Source of the DNA: Gnetum montanum
Taxonomy: Eukaryota; Streptophyta; Gnetopsida; Gnetales; Gnetaceae
Length of the DNA stretch: 64,000 nucleotides
NCBI GenBank assembly: GCA_015680685.1
Contig: MNCI01005801.1
Span: 181,559 to 245,558, forward strand
Direction of reading: 5' to 3'
Part shown: in pieces, positions 23,135-34,779 of the stretch
Layout: each line of letters opens with the position of its first letter
Position numbering within the stretch: the first letter of the stretch is position 1
Translations under genes and position numbers: made by a program
The notes under the pieces: model-generated
Told to the model about the DNA's origin: nothing
The model's database searches: none
Seen by the model: the letters and a program-made list of their open reading frames with translations, nothing else

Positions 23135-24279
23135 TGATGAGACACGATATGCACAAGCCGCAATATCGCATACGTGATATTGCAGCTACTGCGATGTTGC
23201 ATCCCATGGGATATTGCGTACATGATATCGCGTCATCCCCTGCAATATCGCTTACGTGATATCACGGTCCGCTGTCAGATCAATAAATAAGAGGTGGCAC
23301 TCCCCTCATTTCCCATCCTAGCTAGAAGTAGCAAAGCTCTGGAAGTTTGATCACTCTAGAGTTAGATTAATTTCCCATGTGCCCGCAGTAGGAGTCCTAG
23401 AGTGAACGACTTTTTATTCGAGAAACATTGTACCTAAACACAAGTTGTGTACGACAATAAAGATGAACTTGATTGGATAAACCTTGCAGTGCATGGATAG
23501 GATTTTATTTATTGTTATTTATTGCTTTCCTAGAATGTGGTACGAGTACAACTTGATTATGAGCATCTAAGGATGTGTACGGCTAGTCAAGGAATCGGCT
23601 GCTCGTTGCATGTGGTATGAGTACGACTTGATTACGAGCATTGTGACTACTTGGTAACCTAGTAACGTATTCCAGGATCTATGCCTGGTAATCTTAGTGG
23701 TAGTCTAGTCTGTATGACTAGTCAAGGAATCGGCTACTCAATGCACTTAGGCTAGTTAGGTTCTCTCACCCTTCACTCCTAGAACATGGGGTAAGTACGA
23801 CTTGGCTACAAGCACCTACGGGTGTGTACGGCTAATCAAGGAATCAGCTACTTATCACACTTAGGCTAGTTAAGTGCCTCAGTATGACCACTTTGAGTAC
23901 GTGTGTTACATGTGGTGATCCTAGTAACGATTAGCATTTGGTAGCCACAGTTGCATCGGTTCAAGGTGTGTACGGTAAGTGGGAATAGATGCTGACGCTA
24001 GTTAATATAGACTTAGGTCCTTAGTTAGAGTTAGTTAGCTTTCTCAACCCTTCACCCTTTAGCATAGGAGATAAACCTGAAAAGACCAAAAAAATCATAT
24101 ACCTTGGACTTACTTAATCATACACCATGACAACAACAAGTAAGTTGGGGAAGACAACGAATGATTAACCCCAAGTATTCCATGGGGCGTTTAGACATTT
24201 AGTCTGCGGAGTTCGACCGGATCACGCATGCTACGCTCGTTTTGTATGGTTGAGTGTAGGGGTACCTTGCCACTTATCA
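23135..24279 (+). repeat. 3' LTR of element F
   Basis: It starts TGATGAGACACGATATG right after GGGGGTA and ends CACTTATCA (CTCATCA with one C-to-T change). It carries three GATATC-type doublets at a 14-bp pitch (23162/23176, 23210/23224, 23244/23258) and AATAAATA (23282-23289) in place of TATAAATA. It is the longest LTR here (1145 bp) because it has an extra copy of the tandem module with AGTCAAGGAATCGGCT (about 23585, 23717 and 23836). Confidence 0.88.
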
Positions 24280-24459
24280 CTTACAAAATTGGGAGGTAGA
24301 TTTCCACGACATTGACTACTATATATTTAACTCTTAAATGTCATAATGGTGTTTACAAAAAATGATACATGACATGTCAACTTTAACAAAAAACAAAATT
24401 TGGCAAAGCTTGATGTAGTTTACGTAGTTTCTAGTGGTGGTGGCTTTTCTATTAGTTGC

Positions 24460-25312
24460 TAATGAGTGGCAAGGTATCCCTACGCCTAACCATATAAATC
24501 ACTAAGGTGTTTATGTAAGATCCAGTCAAATTTCATGGACCTATAGTTCTCTAGTACACTAGTTCCTCTAAGAAGTGAAATGGATGTTAAGAAAGTTCAT
24601 TTTTTTCCCAACTACACTTGTGAAGCTCAAGGGTATGGTTTAAGTGTAACTAAGGTATATGATTTTTATCATTTTATATTTTGTAAGTTTAATCACCTAC
24701 AACAAGAATGGAAGATATAAGAATTTAATATCTAATTAGCCTGTTACCTAGCTAGTCTAACATGGGTACCCATTTCCACTTTCTAGATACATCTTGAGCA
24801 CATGTAATGCTTCTAGGTTACCAAACATTAAGTGTTTCTAGGTTACCAAGTGCTACATGTATGCTTGAAGTGGTCATGCTTGTGTTAATTAATAACCAGA
24901 AATTAATTGCTCAATGAAAATGCATTAAAGTATAGTTCTTAAATGATGAAAGCATTAGAGAAATATTAATCTACTCTCAGTGTTCCAAGGATGATTAAAA
25001 GGGTTCATTTTTATTCCTATCACACTATTGTGCTTAGGTACATCAGTGCTTGGACAAAGATCTATACACACTTAGACTCCTGCTGTGGGCACTTAGTAAA
25101 TATTCTAACTGTAAAGAAAAAAAACTATAAGATCTTTACTATCTATGACAAAAATTATCAAAAACTTATGAGAACTATAAGCCCAATTGCTATATTTATA
25201 GGTTGACATATACCTCGTGATATTGGCTATTTGACATGGTTTCTTGGGCTCCAACATTAGGTATTCGATGTTGATGCTCCAATATCGGAGCTAGTCAAGT
25301 CATAACTCATCA
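24460..25312 (-). repeat. 3' LTR of element D (minus strand)
   Basis: On the plus strand it opens with TAATGAGTGGCAAGG..., the reverse complement of the LTR end CCTTGCCACTCATTA, and closes with CTCATCA (25306-25312), the reverse complement of TGATGAG. Just beyond lie ACTCCTATGACTGAATGAAA and ACTCATC, the reverse complement of the tract and the GATGAGTTTTCATTCA box found before the LTRs of B, F and C. It is more decayed than the other LTRs: the GATATC block and TATA box are hard to see. Confidence 0.75.
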
Positions 25313-27330
25313 ACTCCTATGACTGAATGAAAACTCATCGTTGAGTGAATAAGAGGAGGAACAAGTTCCTTACAAAATATTGGAAAGGTATGGGTTTATT
25401 GATTGACATACAAATTAACTTAGATGGAATAGGCAAACTCTGAGTGCCCAAGTGTATAGATTATAATATTTTACAAAATTGGGTGTTCATGACAAGAGAA
25501 AAGAACACCTTGGACAAAACTAACATCCAACTCCTCTTGGTAGCTAAAGAGTGAGCGAGAAGATCCAATGATCATTAATAGTCCTTTTCATGTGATGCTA
25601 CTGCATCATCCTTGGCGAAGACAATCCCTCTTCCCTTGCATGCTTCCCATTGTAATCACAACAAAGATCATAGGTTAGTATGTAATGTGTAACATAGAGA
25701 TTTGTAGTACCTTACCTCATAACGGTTGTACTTGGCTAGGTTTGGATTGTGGTGAATTTATTTTATTAGTAGTGTTAGTGGGAAGACTAACAAATAGGAT
25801 AAAATGAATAAGCGGTCCATTAAATTTGAAAAAGTTCAAATAGGATGAAATGCTTGAAGAGGATGTAAAAATTCTTAGTAATAAAAAGGAAAGTTCACTA
25901 AAAAATGTTGTGAAGATGTGCACAAGTGAATGTCATTGATGGGGAATGAAAAGAAGGATTTGATTATGAGAATGTTTAAGACCAAGGAACTTAACTAATC
26001 CAACAAAAGGATATGCAAGTGGGTCCTTCCCAAAGTAGGCACAGGTCTTTTATGCCCTTGCATAGCTTCAAACCAAAGATTCTATGGGCTCTATGGATGA
26101 TTAATGGTTACATAAGGTTAAGTACAAAAACCTGGAAGAAACTACCTAAGAATTTTAACACATCAAACCAAGACATCAAACAAGAACATGAAATTAGCAA
26201 TGATGTTAGACATGAAAAGCATAGATGGATGAGAAAGAATGGAATGGAGTTCTTGATTGAGATCACATGAAGTCCCTTGTGAATTTTATTGTTAAATAAC
26301 TTGATAAAATCCATTAGTAGTCTAGAGCAAAACCAGCCATGTTCATTGACTTCACATCATCATTCTAAGACTAGTTCATCCCCCTAAGAAATAAGAGTAT
26401 TCCCATAGAACAACTACCATTTCTAATTAGAGAAGAAAAGAGAAGTAGGAAGTGAGGAAGGGTCTTAGTTAGAGGGAACCTTCAAGCATGGGTAACCTAT
26501 CTTTCAAGTTCCATAACTACTGCTTGTAGACTATTTATTTTGTCTAAGAGGTGTGCTTTGAATTCCCATTATTTTTTTAAATGGAAACCACACTATGCAA
26601 AGATGTATGCATTTATTTTGTCTAAGGGGTGTGCTTTGAATTCCCATTATTTTTTTTAAATGGAAACCACACCATGCAAAGACTTATTCAACTTCCTTTA
26701 TTGGTCGTCATGGAATGATAAGAAATCCATGAAAACACACATGCACCTAGGCAAGTAGAAAGGTACAAAGAATACTGAATTCCCTTGAATTCACACCCTA
26801 TTCAAACCTTTGAATCCTTTCCAAATCTAGAAATTACCAAAGTCACAAATTCATTATAGTTTTATTAATGAAAAAGGAACTTCATAATTCTAAAATAAGG
26901 AAAATCATAGATTTTGTGGATGGGTGGATGTTGTGGACTCATTGCCTATTGCATGAAAAGAAACCATGTTCTAATTATTACTAACAAAATTCAAAGCTAG
27001 AATCTAGACACCAACAATCAAATAACTAGATAACAAATGTCCACATCAAGTAAATCACAATGTACCCAATTGGTAATAAAATGCTCATTATTAAAAAAAA
27101 AAGAAAATCACATCCCAATAAAGAAAAATATATAAGAAATTATGAAATGTTCAAGAAAAAGAAAATGTATTAATGATGTTGCAGAAAAAAAAACTTTGAA
27201 AAATTAATGATGTAAAAAATAAAGAGTGTAAAATAAAGAATGTGTAAAAAAAAGTCATAAAATAAAAATATGAAAATTGAGGAGCTGCTTATATAGTTAG
27301 CATGGATGGCCATCTTCCCCAAGACTAAGT
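25313..27330 (-). other. 3' untranslated tail of element D
   Basis: It is collinear in reverse with the tails of B and F: GGGGAAGATGGCCATC-type sequence near 27311-27330 and the phrase around TTTGCATGGTGTGGTTTCC / AATTCAAAGCACACCCCTTAG near 26620-26690. The latter part is duplicated in tandem with a 78-bp step (starts 26533 and 26611). No protein is encoded. Frames at 25717-26314 look like chance. Confidence 0.65.
26533..26689. repeat. 78-bp tandem duplication in the tail of element D
   Basis: Two near-identical units begin ATTTATTTTGTCTAAG at 26533 and 26611, and both contain GGTGTGCTTTGAATTCCC. Elements B and F have this sequence once, so the duplication is specific to D. Confidence 0.85.
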
Positions 27331-27419
27331 TGAAAGGAGGAGATATGAAATATTGAGTGTGGTTTTCCATTCAATGAGGTGTTTGTTGTATTAGCTAGCT
27401 TATGCTTATAGAAAGGTTT

Positions 27420-28660
27420 GACTTGTTGTATGTTGACGAACTATTTCTTATCTAGGCTTTTAAGTTTGTAGATCATCATGGCCCTAGAAGAAAAAGTTTC
27501 ATAAATAATGTAAGGTCCTTCCCACAATGTCTTGAACTTAGTTCATTGAGGTCCATGTGTGAGGTTCCACTAGAGAACCTTATCTCCTAGTTCAAGTTTG
27601 ACTTTCGTGATTTTAAGGTCATGGCACTTTTTGTTGTATGCCTTGTGCAGCTCATTAGATGATAGGGCTACTAATCAATTTTCATCTAGCAAGTTGAGAT
27701 TCATAATTCTTTCTTTTTATGCTAGACTTAAGTCAAGGTCGAGGTCATAGGCTGTTGAAAGTGTATGAAGCTCAAATTGAATAGGAAGTGTTGGTAATTT
27801 TCCATACATAAGCCCATAGGGAGAGTAGCCTATAGGAAGTTTCCATGTTGAGAAATAGGCCCAAAGGGCATTGTTGAGTTTTGTACCCCAATATTTCCTA
27901 TATTTGCTAACAATTCTTGTTAGAATCTTTGTGATTTCCCTATTAGTAACCTTAGCTTGACCATTGGCTTGGGCGTGGTAGGGTGTTGTGAGTTTATGTT
28001 CAACTCCCAAGCATTGCATAAGCTTCTGAAAAGTAATTTTTGTAAAGTGAGTTCCATTATTAGAAATTAATGCACATGGCACACCAAACCTATTTACAAC
28101 ATTTTGTTGTACAAACTGAGTAGTAGTAGAAGATGTATAGTTTGTGATAGTTGTTGCTTTTTCCATTTTGTACAATAGTTAACAATGACTATGATGTACA
28201 CTTTTCCATTTAAAATGGGCATGATGGGAGCCATGAAATCAATGCCTTAAATGTTGAATAATTCCAATGGTTAAATACATTGTTTAGGTTCTTCCATTTG
28301 AGCAGTCATTCCACCATCTCATTGGCAACATTCACAAGAGTGGACATATTGATGAGCATCGTTGAAGATTGTTGGCCAATAGCATCCTACCATCAAAATT
28401 TTAATGGTTGTGTGTCTCCTAGCATAGCAACCTTCACAAGGACCTTGATGAGCATCTTGGAGAATGCATAGTTGATTAGCATCAAGGACACACCACTGAA
28501 CTATGCCATTGGCGTATATCTTGTAAAGGTGTCTATTGATCTTCATGAAGCATTTTACTTGGTGAAGAAACTATTATTTCCTCTAGAGGTCTAACCCTTG
28601 TGACATCTCCTATGTGAGAAGATAGGTGAGAGTGCTATCATACCTGTAATGATCAAAAAC
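27420..28660 (-). pseudogene. Integrase and GPY/F module of element D
   Basis: On the minus strand the zinc-binding domain (LQDAHQGPCEGCYARRHTT...SCECCQ, about 28319-28460) precedes the DDE core. The core contains FGVPCALISNNGTHFTKITF, LGVEHKLTTPYHAQANGQA and KVTNREITKIL (within 27717-28175). The Asp of the usual SDNGTHF motif is Asn (SNNGTHF). The stretch 27660-27420 encodes the C-terminal module (LWEGPYII...SLDKK). A stop and frame shifts separate these parts. In the family this enzyme joins element cDNA to host DNA. This copy lacks a catalytic residue. Confidence 0.85.
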
Positions 28661-29607
28661 ATCAGCTACTAGAACACTGAGGGATTTGTGGACGCACAAC
28701 CTAATCCCATGTCCATGTGAGGGCCTTGTTGGAGGCAGATATCAAGTGCCCTAAATGATCTTGTTGATTGAATAGGAACTTACTGAATGTAAATGGTGCT
28801 AATGAAAAAATGACATTGAGTGTTGAGTAGCATCAACAGTATGAATAGTGCCAAGCATAGTCACATTTTTTAGTAGAAAATGAGAGTGTCAACATGCATG
28901 AACTATTGCTTGAGTGCAATTGTAGCCAAATGAAGATAAAATGCAAACAAATGCAAAGGAGTAAGAGAGAGAAATAGAACACCACCCTAAATGGGATTGA
29001 GCATAGTTAACCTCGAAATAGGTTTAGAAGGTACACAATGTACAACAGGTGTAGTGGGAGTGTAGTCACAATCTCGATGGTGTTAGGTTGTGAAGTCTAT
29101 CACTCACCATGATATACCACACTTGCTAGGTTGGCTTTCATGGTGTACCATGTAGTGTTTTACATGGTTGCAATGGTCTGTGGTGTACTGTGTGATGCAA
29201 CTATGCCTCTCTATTGGTGTGGTGTGCTCTAGGTCTCATTCGCCCATAGAGCTAAGTGCCAGGATGCCAAAATGCCAAAATGCCAAATGAAAGTGCCAAG
29301 TACCAACCTATAAAATGTTGGGGGTTTAGGGATATTGATAGGGCTAGGATTAGCCTAAAATGTAGATCATGCACCACATGGTGGTGTGGTAGATGGGACT
29401 ATGCCCTGGGGTAGTTGGGACTATGCTCATCACATCTATGCTTTGGTGTTAAGCTCTATAGTGTTGAGTGCTGTCGTTGCTTTGATGGAGCTTGTGAAGC
29501 CAAGAGACTATGACTACACTACCCAACTACATAGAGAAGATCACAATGTAACTAAAAATATGCAAACAATGCCAAAAAATGCAAATTTTGGAGACTACGC
29601 TTTAGGT

Positions 29608-30130
29608 CTATGCTCTATAGCATAGTTACAATTTTTTGGAAAAGGGGGATGCAAGAATGCATAATGCTTCTACTGGAGAGGTGTTGGAGTCGATGCGGAT
29701 GTTGATGTTGAGGTGTTAGGGCCTTTGGAGGCTGTTCTTGCCAACTATGATCTAACTACACTTTGGAGCATAGTGAGAGTATAGTTCCAGACTTAGGAAA
29801 AACCTAGTTGAAAACTGGCAAAAACTAGTAAAATGTTATTGAGAAAAATGTTTTCAACTAGCAAAACCTAGTTGAAAACTGGAAAAAACTGGCAAAAACT
29901 AGCAAAGTGTTGACTATGCTCTAGGGAAGGTTAACTATGCTATTGAGTGTAGTAAGCGTATCAGGCATAGCAAGCATAGTGGGTGTAGGCTTAACACTTA
30001 GAGAAATTTATGCAAAATCTTTCACCTAGGATGACTATGTTTACTACACTCTAGAGCATAGTTAGGAGGTGTTGTTCCAAACAATTTTGCAAAACTGGTG
30101 TTCCATGCTAACTATGCTCCAAAGCATAGT
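29608..30130. repeat. Dispersed family of 20-bp palindromes
   Basis: Near-palindromic 18-20-bp words occur at 29608-29625 (CTATGCTCTATAGCATAG), 29755-29774 (ACTACACTTTGGAGCATAGT), 30043-30062 (ACTACACTCTAGAGCATAGT) and 30111-30130 (ACTATGCTCCAAAGCATAGT). Each could fold into a hairpin with arms of 8-9 bp. Confidence 0.75.
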
Positions 30131-31410
30131 TCTAGTAGTGGAGATCATAGTCTCAACACTTAGAAAAATCTACGGCTTGTGTCATCATTCTAACAGTTAG
30201 CCAAAATCTTGCAAAAAGTTGGTCATTGAATTTGACTACCCTCTAACACTTGAAATTTTTTTATAAATTTGTTAGATTGAGTTGACTATGCTCAACACTT
30301 AGGAAAATTTGGGCAAAGTGCCAGCATTTTAACACTTAGCCAGATTTGTAGTTAAGATGCCAGGACCTAAAATTTTCTGGTGTTTCATTGGCCCCTCTTT
30401 ATTGATGTCTGGAGAAGTGGCCTGAGAGACATTAACAAAGAATCATAAAACATCATAGTAGACATGGCACCAATATTGCTTGTCAGTACTAGATCGGGTG
30501 TTGTTCCACCATGTTCAAGAGTGTTATGGATAGGGGTATGTTGGGGCAAATGGTATAGGCAATGCTATGGAGATGAAATGCAAGAAGGAAATATGAAATG
30601 CAAATAGTGTATCATGATACAAGATGCAAAGTCAACACAACTGAAAGTGATCATGGCATGAAGTGACTTGCCCTTGAAATGTTGACTTCTCATTGAAGTG
30701 CTCATGGAAAAGTCAAAGTTGATTCGAGGCTAGGCTAATTGCAAAACTAAAATGTTATTAATTTGCTTGGGGATGTGCTTTTCCTTCTTATTTTTTTTGT
30801 TTTTATTTTATTTTTTTGCTTTTTCTACAAGGGAAATCTCCATTGGATCTAGCTTACTACTAAATGCTAGCTGTAAGGTGTTGGCCATCGAGTGGATGGG
30901 CTTTTTGGGCCATTGAGTAGATGGGATTTGCTTTTGATGCAAGCATGTTTCATCTGCAAAATAGGGGTTTCCTTCCAAGGATGAGGTGCATTACATTTGC
31001 TTGGGCTTTGACTAGCCAATAGAGGCTCGCCATAGGATGAGTTGTGTTACGTCCACCATGGGTTCTACAGTGTGATGTGGAGAGAGTATGCCATGTGTGT
31101 TTATGATGTGTATGCATAAGAATGGTTTGCATGCAAGGGAATGTGGGAAATGCAAGAGGGTATTGGAACGTAAGGGACATGCATAGGATATAAAGCGAGA
31201 ACCTATGTAGGCTAAAATGAGATGAAGGGGATGTGCACTCTTGAGTGGCTTTTCTATCCAAATCATGCACATTGTAGTGATGTGATGACCTGCTACTGCA
31301 ATGGGATGTGTCTCTGCATGACTGTCTCTAGGGCTTCATCCTACAAACATAACTTGAAAGAGACAAGAAAACCACAAAACATGAAATGCAAATCAAACGC
31401 CAGATGTGAA

Positions 31411-31660
31411 GATGTTATAAATGCTCGAAAGGTTGACCTAGTTGCAAGTGCTTAGAAAGCTAGTGAAAGTGTCAAGGGTGATGATGATGTTACAAATATG
31501 TGAAAAGCTAAACCAATTGCAAGTGTTGAGGAAGCTAGTGGAAGTGCTAGGGCAATGATGCTACAAGTTCTCCAAAGGTTACACTAATGGCAAGTGCTCT
31601 AAAAGATCAATAGAATGGTATGAGGTGATGATGTTGTGAATGTGTGAACCTAGTTTAAGG
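31411..31660. repeat. Tandem array, unit about 73 bp, a little over three copies
   Basis: Units begin GATGTTATAA (31411), GATGTTACAA (31486), GATGCTACAA (31557) and GATGTTGTGA (31630), and share GCAAGTG and GCTAGTG.AAGTG. The copies are diverged. The array ends shortly before element C. Confidence 0.75.
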
Positions 31661-31842
31661 TCTTGGCAGATCATGAACCTAATTTAAGGTCCTAGTAGAC
31701 CAAGGGGTGCTAGTTCAGAGTCCTAGTAGACTGCTATGTGTCAGTTTAATGTTGTAGAGAATGAGTCATTATGCTAGTTTAATGTTCTAATCTAAGGATA
31801 ATTTGTGCTAGTTTATAGTCATAAAGAAGTATTTGTGCCAGT

Positions 31843-32655
31843 TGATGAGTCATCATTTGGACGGCCACGATATCACGCATGCGATATCACATACGTGATA
31901 TCGCAGTCTATCTCCTCATCTATAAATAAGAGGTAGACAGATCAGTTATGATCATTAGAAAATTAAGAATTCAATTTTAGTTTAAGTGTTTTCATTTTCT
32001 TTCTCTCAATCCTTTTCCTCTCCGTGTATGCCCATAGTGTGGAAAATGTAATTATACAACATCCTTTATTCAAGTGTGACGTACTTGGACACGCACATGA
32101 CCGAAAATAAAGATTGAGATTACTTCATCATTGTAGCATTAATTTAGATTAATTATTTAATTAATTATTATTTACTACTTTCCTAGTTAATCTCTCTTAC
32201 CCTTATTTCATGTTAAAATGTGGAATCAGTATGACTTGATTACGAGCATTTAAGTGTGACTACTTTGTAACCCAGTAGCATACCTAGGATCTATGCTTGG
32301 TAATCCTAGTGGTAGTCATGCATGAAGTCCAAGATGTGTATGGATAATCAAGGAATAGATGCTCATCACACTTAGGCTAGTTTAGATTCTCTCACCCTCT
32401 CTCTCCTAGATTAGTGAATCTTACTTTCCATTGCCTTCAGGAGTAGCGTTAGATTAGAAACCATATCATACACCTCACTCTGGACTAAACCATATGTGAC
32501 AAAGATAATACTAGTCTAGGTGGGAAGACAATGAACTACGACCTAAGGCTAACTTTCTAGATACGACAACTAGTCCATCTACGGAGTTCGACCGGATTGC
32601 ACGTGTAATGCTCGTATTCGTATGGTTGAGTGTAGGGGTACCTCGCCACTCATCA
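31843..32655 (+). repeat. 5' LTR of element C
   Basis: It runs from TGATGAGTCATC to CTCATCA (32649-32655). Three perfect GATATC words stand at 31869, 31883 and 31897, exactly 14 bp apart, and TATAAATA at 31921-31928. It is about 90% similar by eye to the 3' LTR at 39478 but clearly a different subfamily from the LTRs of A, B and F, sharing mainly the promoter block, the AAGGAA/ACTTGATTACGAGC module and the last 60 bp. Confidence 0.9.
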
Positions 32656-32656
32656 T

Positions 32657-32674
32657 TAGCGCCATTGTTGGGGA
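32657..32674 (+). other. Primer binding site, tRNA-Asp type (element C)
   Basis: TAGCGCCATTGTTGGGGA differs from the tRNA-Asp complement TGGCGCCGTTGCCGGGGA at four positions, all transitions of the G-to-A or C-to-T kind. It lies one base after the LTR end. Confidence 0.85.
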
Positions 32675-32796
32675 CAGTGCTAGTTATCTAGATTAGTTAT
32701 ATTATATAAGGTTGATGCAAAGGAATTAACAATATATCTTTTAGAAAGAAATAATTATTAAAAGTCACATATAAATTCACATAAAACTTCACAACC

Positions 32797-33903
32797 ATGG
32801 CTCTCCTACAAGATTATAATAATGCCACAGTTAGTGAGGAAGTTCATTGGAGAACCAATGAACTATATGACGATGAAGATTGGAGTACACAACCTGAAGT
32901 GGGGGGTTCTTATAAACATGAACGAAAGCAACATTGTCCCAACGCATAAAAGCATAACTTACCTAATGACGATGAATCCCTACTGGCCACTACAAGCTTA
33001 ACACAAATACAAAAGGCTGTTTGAATCTCCTGTAGGCATCGTAAAGAGATCCATCTACCCAAGCTCAATTTAAACAACTTCCCTAATATTTAAGGAGGCT
33101 ATGACTTAGATCTGCATCAACATTTACAAGCCTTCTATGATGCCTACGCATGGAACAATGTTGATAATGGTTGGCAAAAACTTAAGCTCTTTCCTATGAC
33201 ACTCGTTGGCCAAGAAAAAGTATGGTATAAATCATTAAAACCAAACTTAATATGACATTGGTAAACAATGATAGAACTCTTTAATGAAAAATATCAAACC
33301 TATGCAAGAGTGGCAACCTTGAGGAAACAAATCCAAGGATGGAAACAAGCACAACATGAACCCTTGGACATGGCCTTAGAAAGATATTATGCACTATTAA
33401 ACAACTATCTAGGCCATGGGTTTTCCAAGGAAAGGCTAATGTACCATATTATTGATGGGCTTCGTAATGCAACAAGAGAAACCCTAGGAATGTATGCCCA
33501 AGGTCAACTATATGAACTACGAACCCATAAAATCCAAGAGCTTATTAAGCAGGTAGCAAAAGAAGAAGAAGAAATGGCTAGATGGGAGAGTGTTGAAAAA
33601 CATCAATGGGATAAAAATCTCAACTTAACAAAGGTCCATAATCATAAAAAGAAGAAATCAACCTACTACAAGGAGAAAGAACCATCTTTGCTGGTACAAA
33701 AATCATTAGAGGAAGTCAAGGAAAAGATCAATAAGATGTTGGAATGGATGTATAAAAAGTGTGAAGAATTTATCGATATCATTGAAGATAGAGTTCTGAT
33801 AACCCAAGAAGCAGGAAAAAACATTAGACAATCGGAAAGAAGGGATAAGGAAAATAAGAGCTCAACTACCAATCATACGTATGAATGCAACATATTCCTG
33901 TAA
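32797..33903 (+). pseudogene. gag remnant of element C
   Basis: The frame starts at ATG 32797 (MALLQDYNNATVS). After several stops it enters the gag core with HLQAFYDAYAWNNVDNGWQK, LKLFPMTLVGQEKVWYKSL, MIELFNEKYQTYARV, LLNNYLGHGF and RETLGMYAQG. The last 211 codons (33268-33903) are open and end in a Lys/Glu-rich coiled-coil-like tail. It is homologous to gag of A and B but has a different N-terminus. In-frame stops upstream of 33268 make it a pseudogene. Confidence 0.85.
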
Positions 33904-34779
33904 AATCACCCCAAAGGCTAATGCCCAATATTGTTACATTTACATGAGCATTGGGGAAACACATTACATCTAGAGTTTGTATAGAGATACTGTGTTTGAT
34001 CACAGTGGCAACAATCCCATTCGTGAGGGAGACCACCCCTAAACTCGAGACACCATTCGTATCATCCGGACCTAAATGCTTATCTTGTTCAACATCCTAT
34101 TTCCCCAACTGGGTCAACATGCTCTATCTCACCGCATTATCATTCTCCTCAATACTATCATATCATGCCTTCAACACAACCACCACCTTGTGTACCTTAC
34201 ACTGCTCCTCAATTTCAACATTCTCATTTTTCCCCTCCTTCTACATTGCCACCAACTGGTCCTAAGGTGTCTGCACCACAACAATAACCCATGAAAATTA
34301 CTTGTGCTAATATTGCTAACAACAGTGAGAGACCTCAGCAACAACAGAGGCATTCCTTCTTTAGAAATGACCCTAAGAAGCGACAACATAATTTTGAGGC
34401 CACTACATCCTCCCACTCAGCACAAGTCGAACCCTATGGTGCACCCTTTTCTTCAAACCCCATGCCTCATGTAACTCCATCAAGGCCACCAACTCACACT
34501 CCAACAACCACATGGCCCAATGAACATAGGAATGGAGAGCGACAACACGATCCTTGCATACCATCTAATGGTCTCAAACATCATAGTGGGTCAACTCATT
34601 ATCTGGGAACTATATCATATAAATTTCCCCACTATGCTTATTATAATCAAGTGTGTCAACCCCGATGGGGTAAGCATGAATGGGCCCCAATATTTCCAAC
34701 ATGCAAGGATCCTCATCTTCCATTTATTAATTCTTGCCATCCTCAACCGATTAGTTATGGGGGATATCCCCCATTCTAA
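33904..34779 (+). pseudogene. gag-pol linker of element C, Pro/His-rich
   Basis: Decayed linker sequence contains an open frame at 34291-34779 rich in Pro, His, Gln and Thr (QQQQRHSFFRND, SRPPTHTPTTTWP), which corresponds to the Pro-rich linker before protease in B and F. It ends ISYGGYPPF at the purine motif AGTTATGGGGG (34752), where B ends LSHGGDGQLC. All of pol has been removed between the linker and this motif, if it was ever present. Confidence 0.65.

Larger units (their letters stand above)
19506..24279 (+). mobile_element. Element F: 5'-truncated Athila-type element lacking RT to integrase
   Basis: It begins abruptly in the gag C-terminus (GTAGCTAAGGTAGA, equal to about 48600 of element B). 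It continues through the Pro-rich linker and protease (to about 21170), then jumps to the last codons before the 3' tail (equal to about 53088 of B). The 1.9-kb tail and an LTR (23135-24279) follow. About 2.9 kb of pol is missing between about 21175 and the join. No 5' LTR and no primer site exist, so it was truncated as well as internally deleted. Confidence 0.88.
28661..31842. other. Remnant E, left part: repeat-rich non-coding sequence
   Basis: No domain is recognisable. The stretch 29600-30370 is built of short related phrases: GCAAAAACTAG-type repeats at about 29810-29915 and small palindromes ACTATGCTC...GAGCATAGT (see separate entry). The stretch 30780-31410 has no pattern I could name, and 31411-31660 is a tandem array. 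It is treated as the left half of the sequence that splits element D, because phrases such as AGTTTAAGG occur here (about 31650-31720) and at 40456-40605 on the other side of element C. Confidence 0.45.

Noticed and set aside
31843-31930. GATATC arrays considered as a CRISPR-like or satellite array
   Set aside because: Only two or three words per site, spacers of 8 bp, always at the same place in LTRs. It is a promoter block, not an array of that kind.
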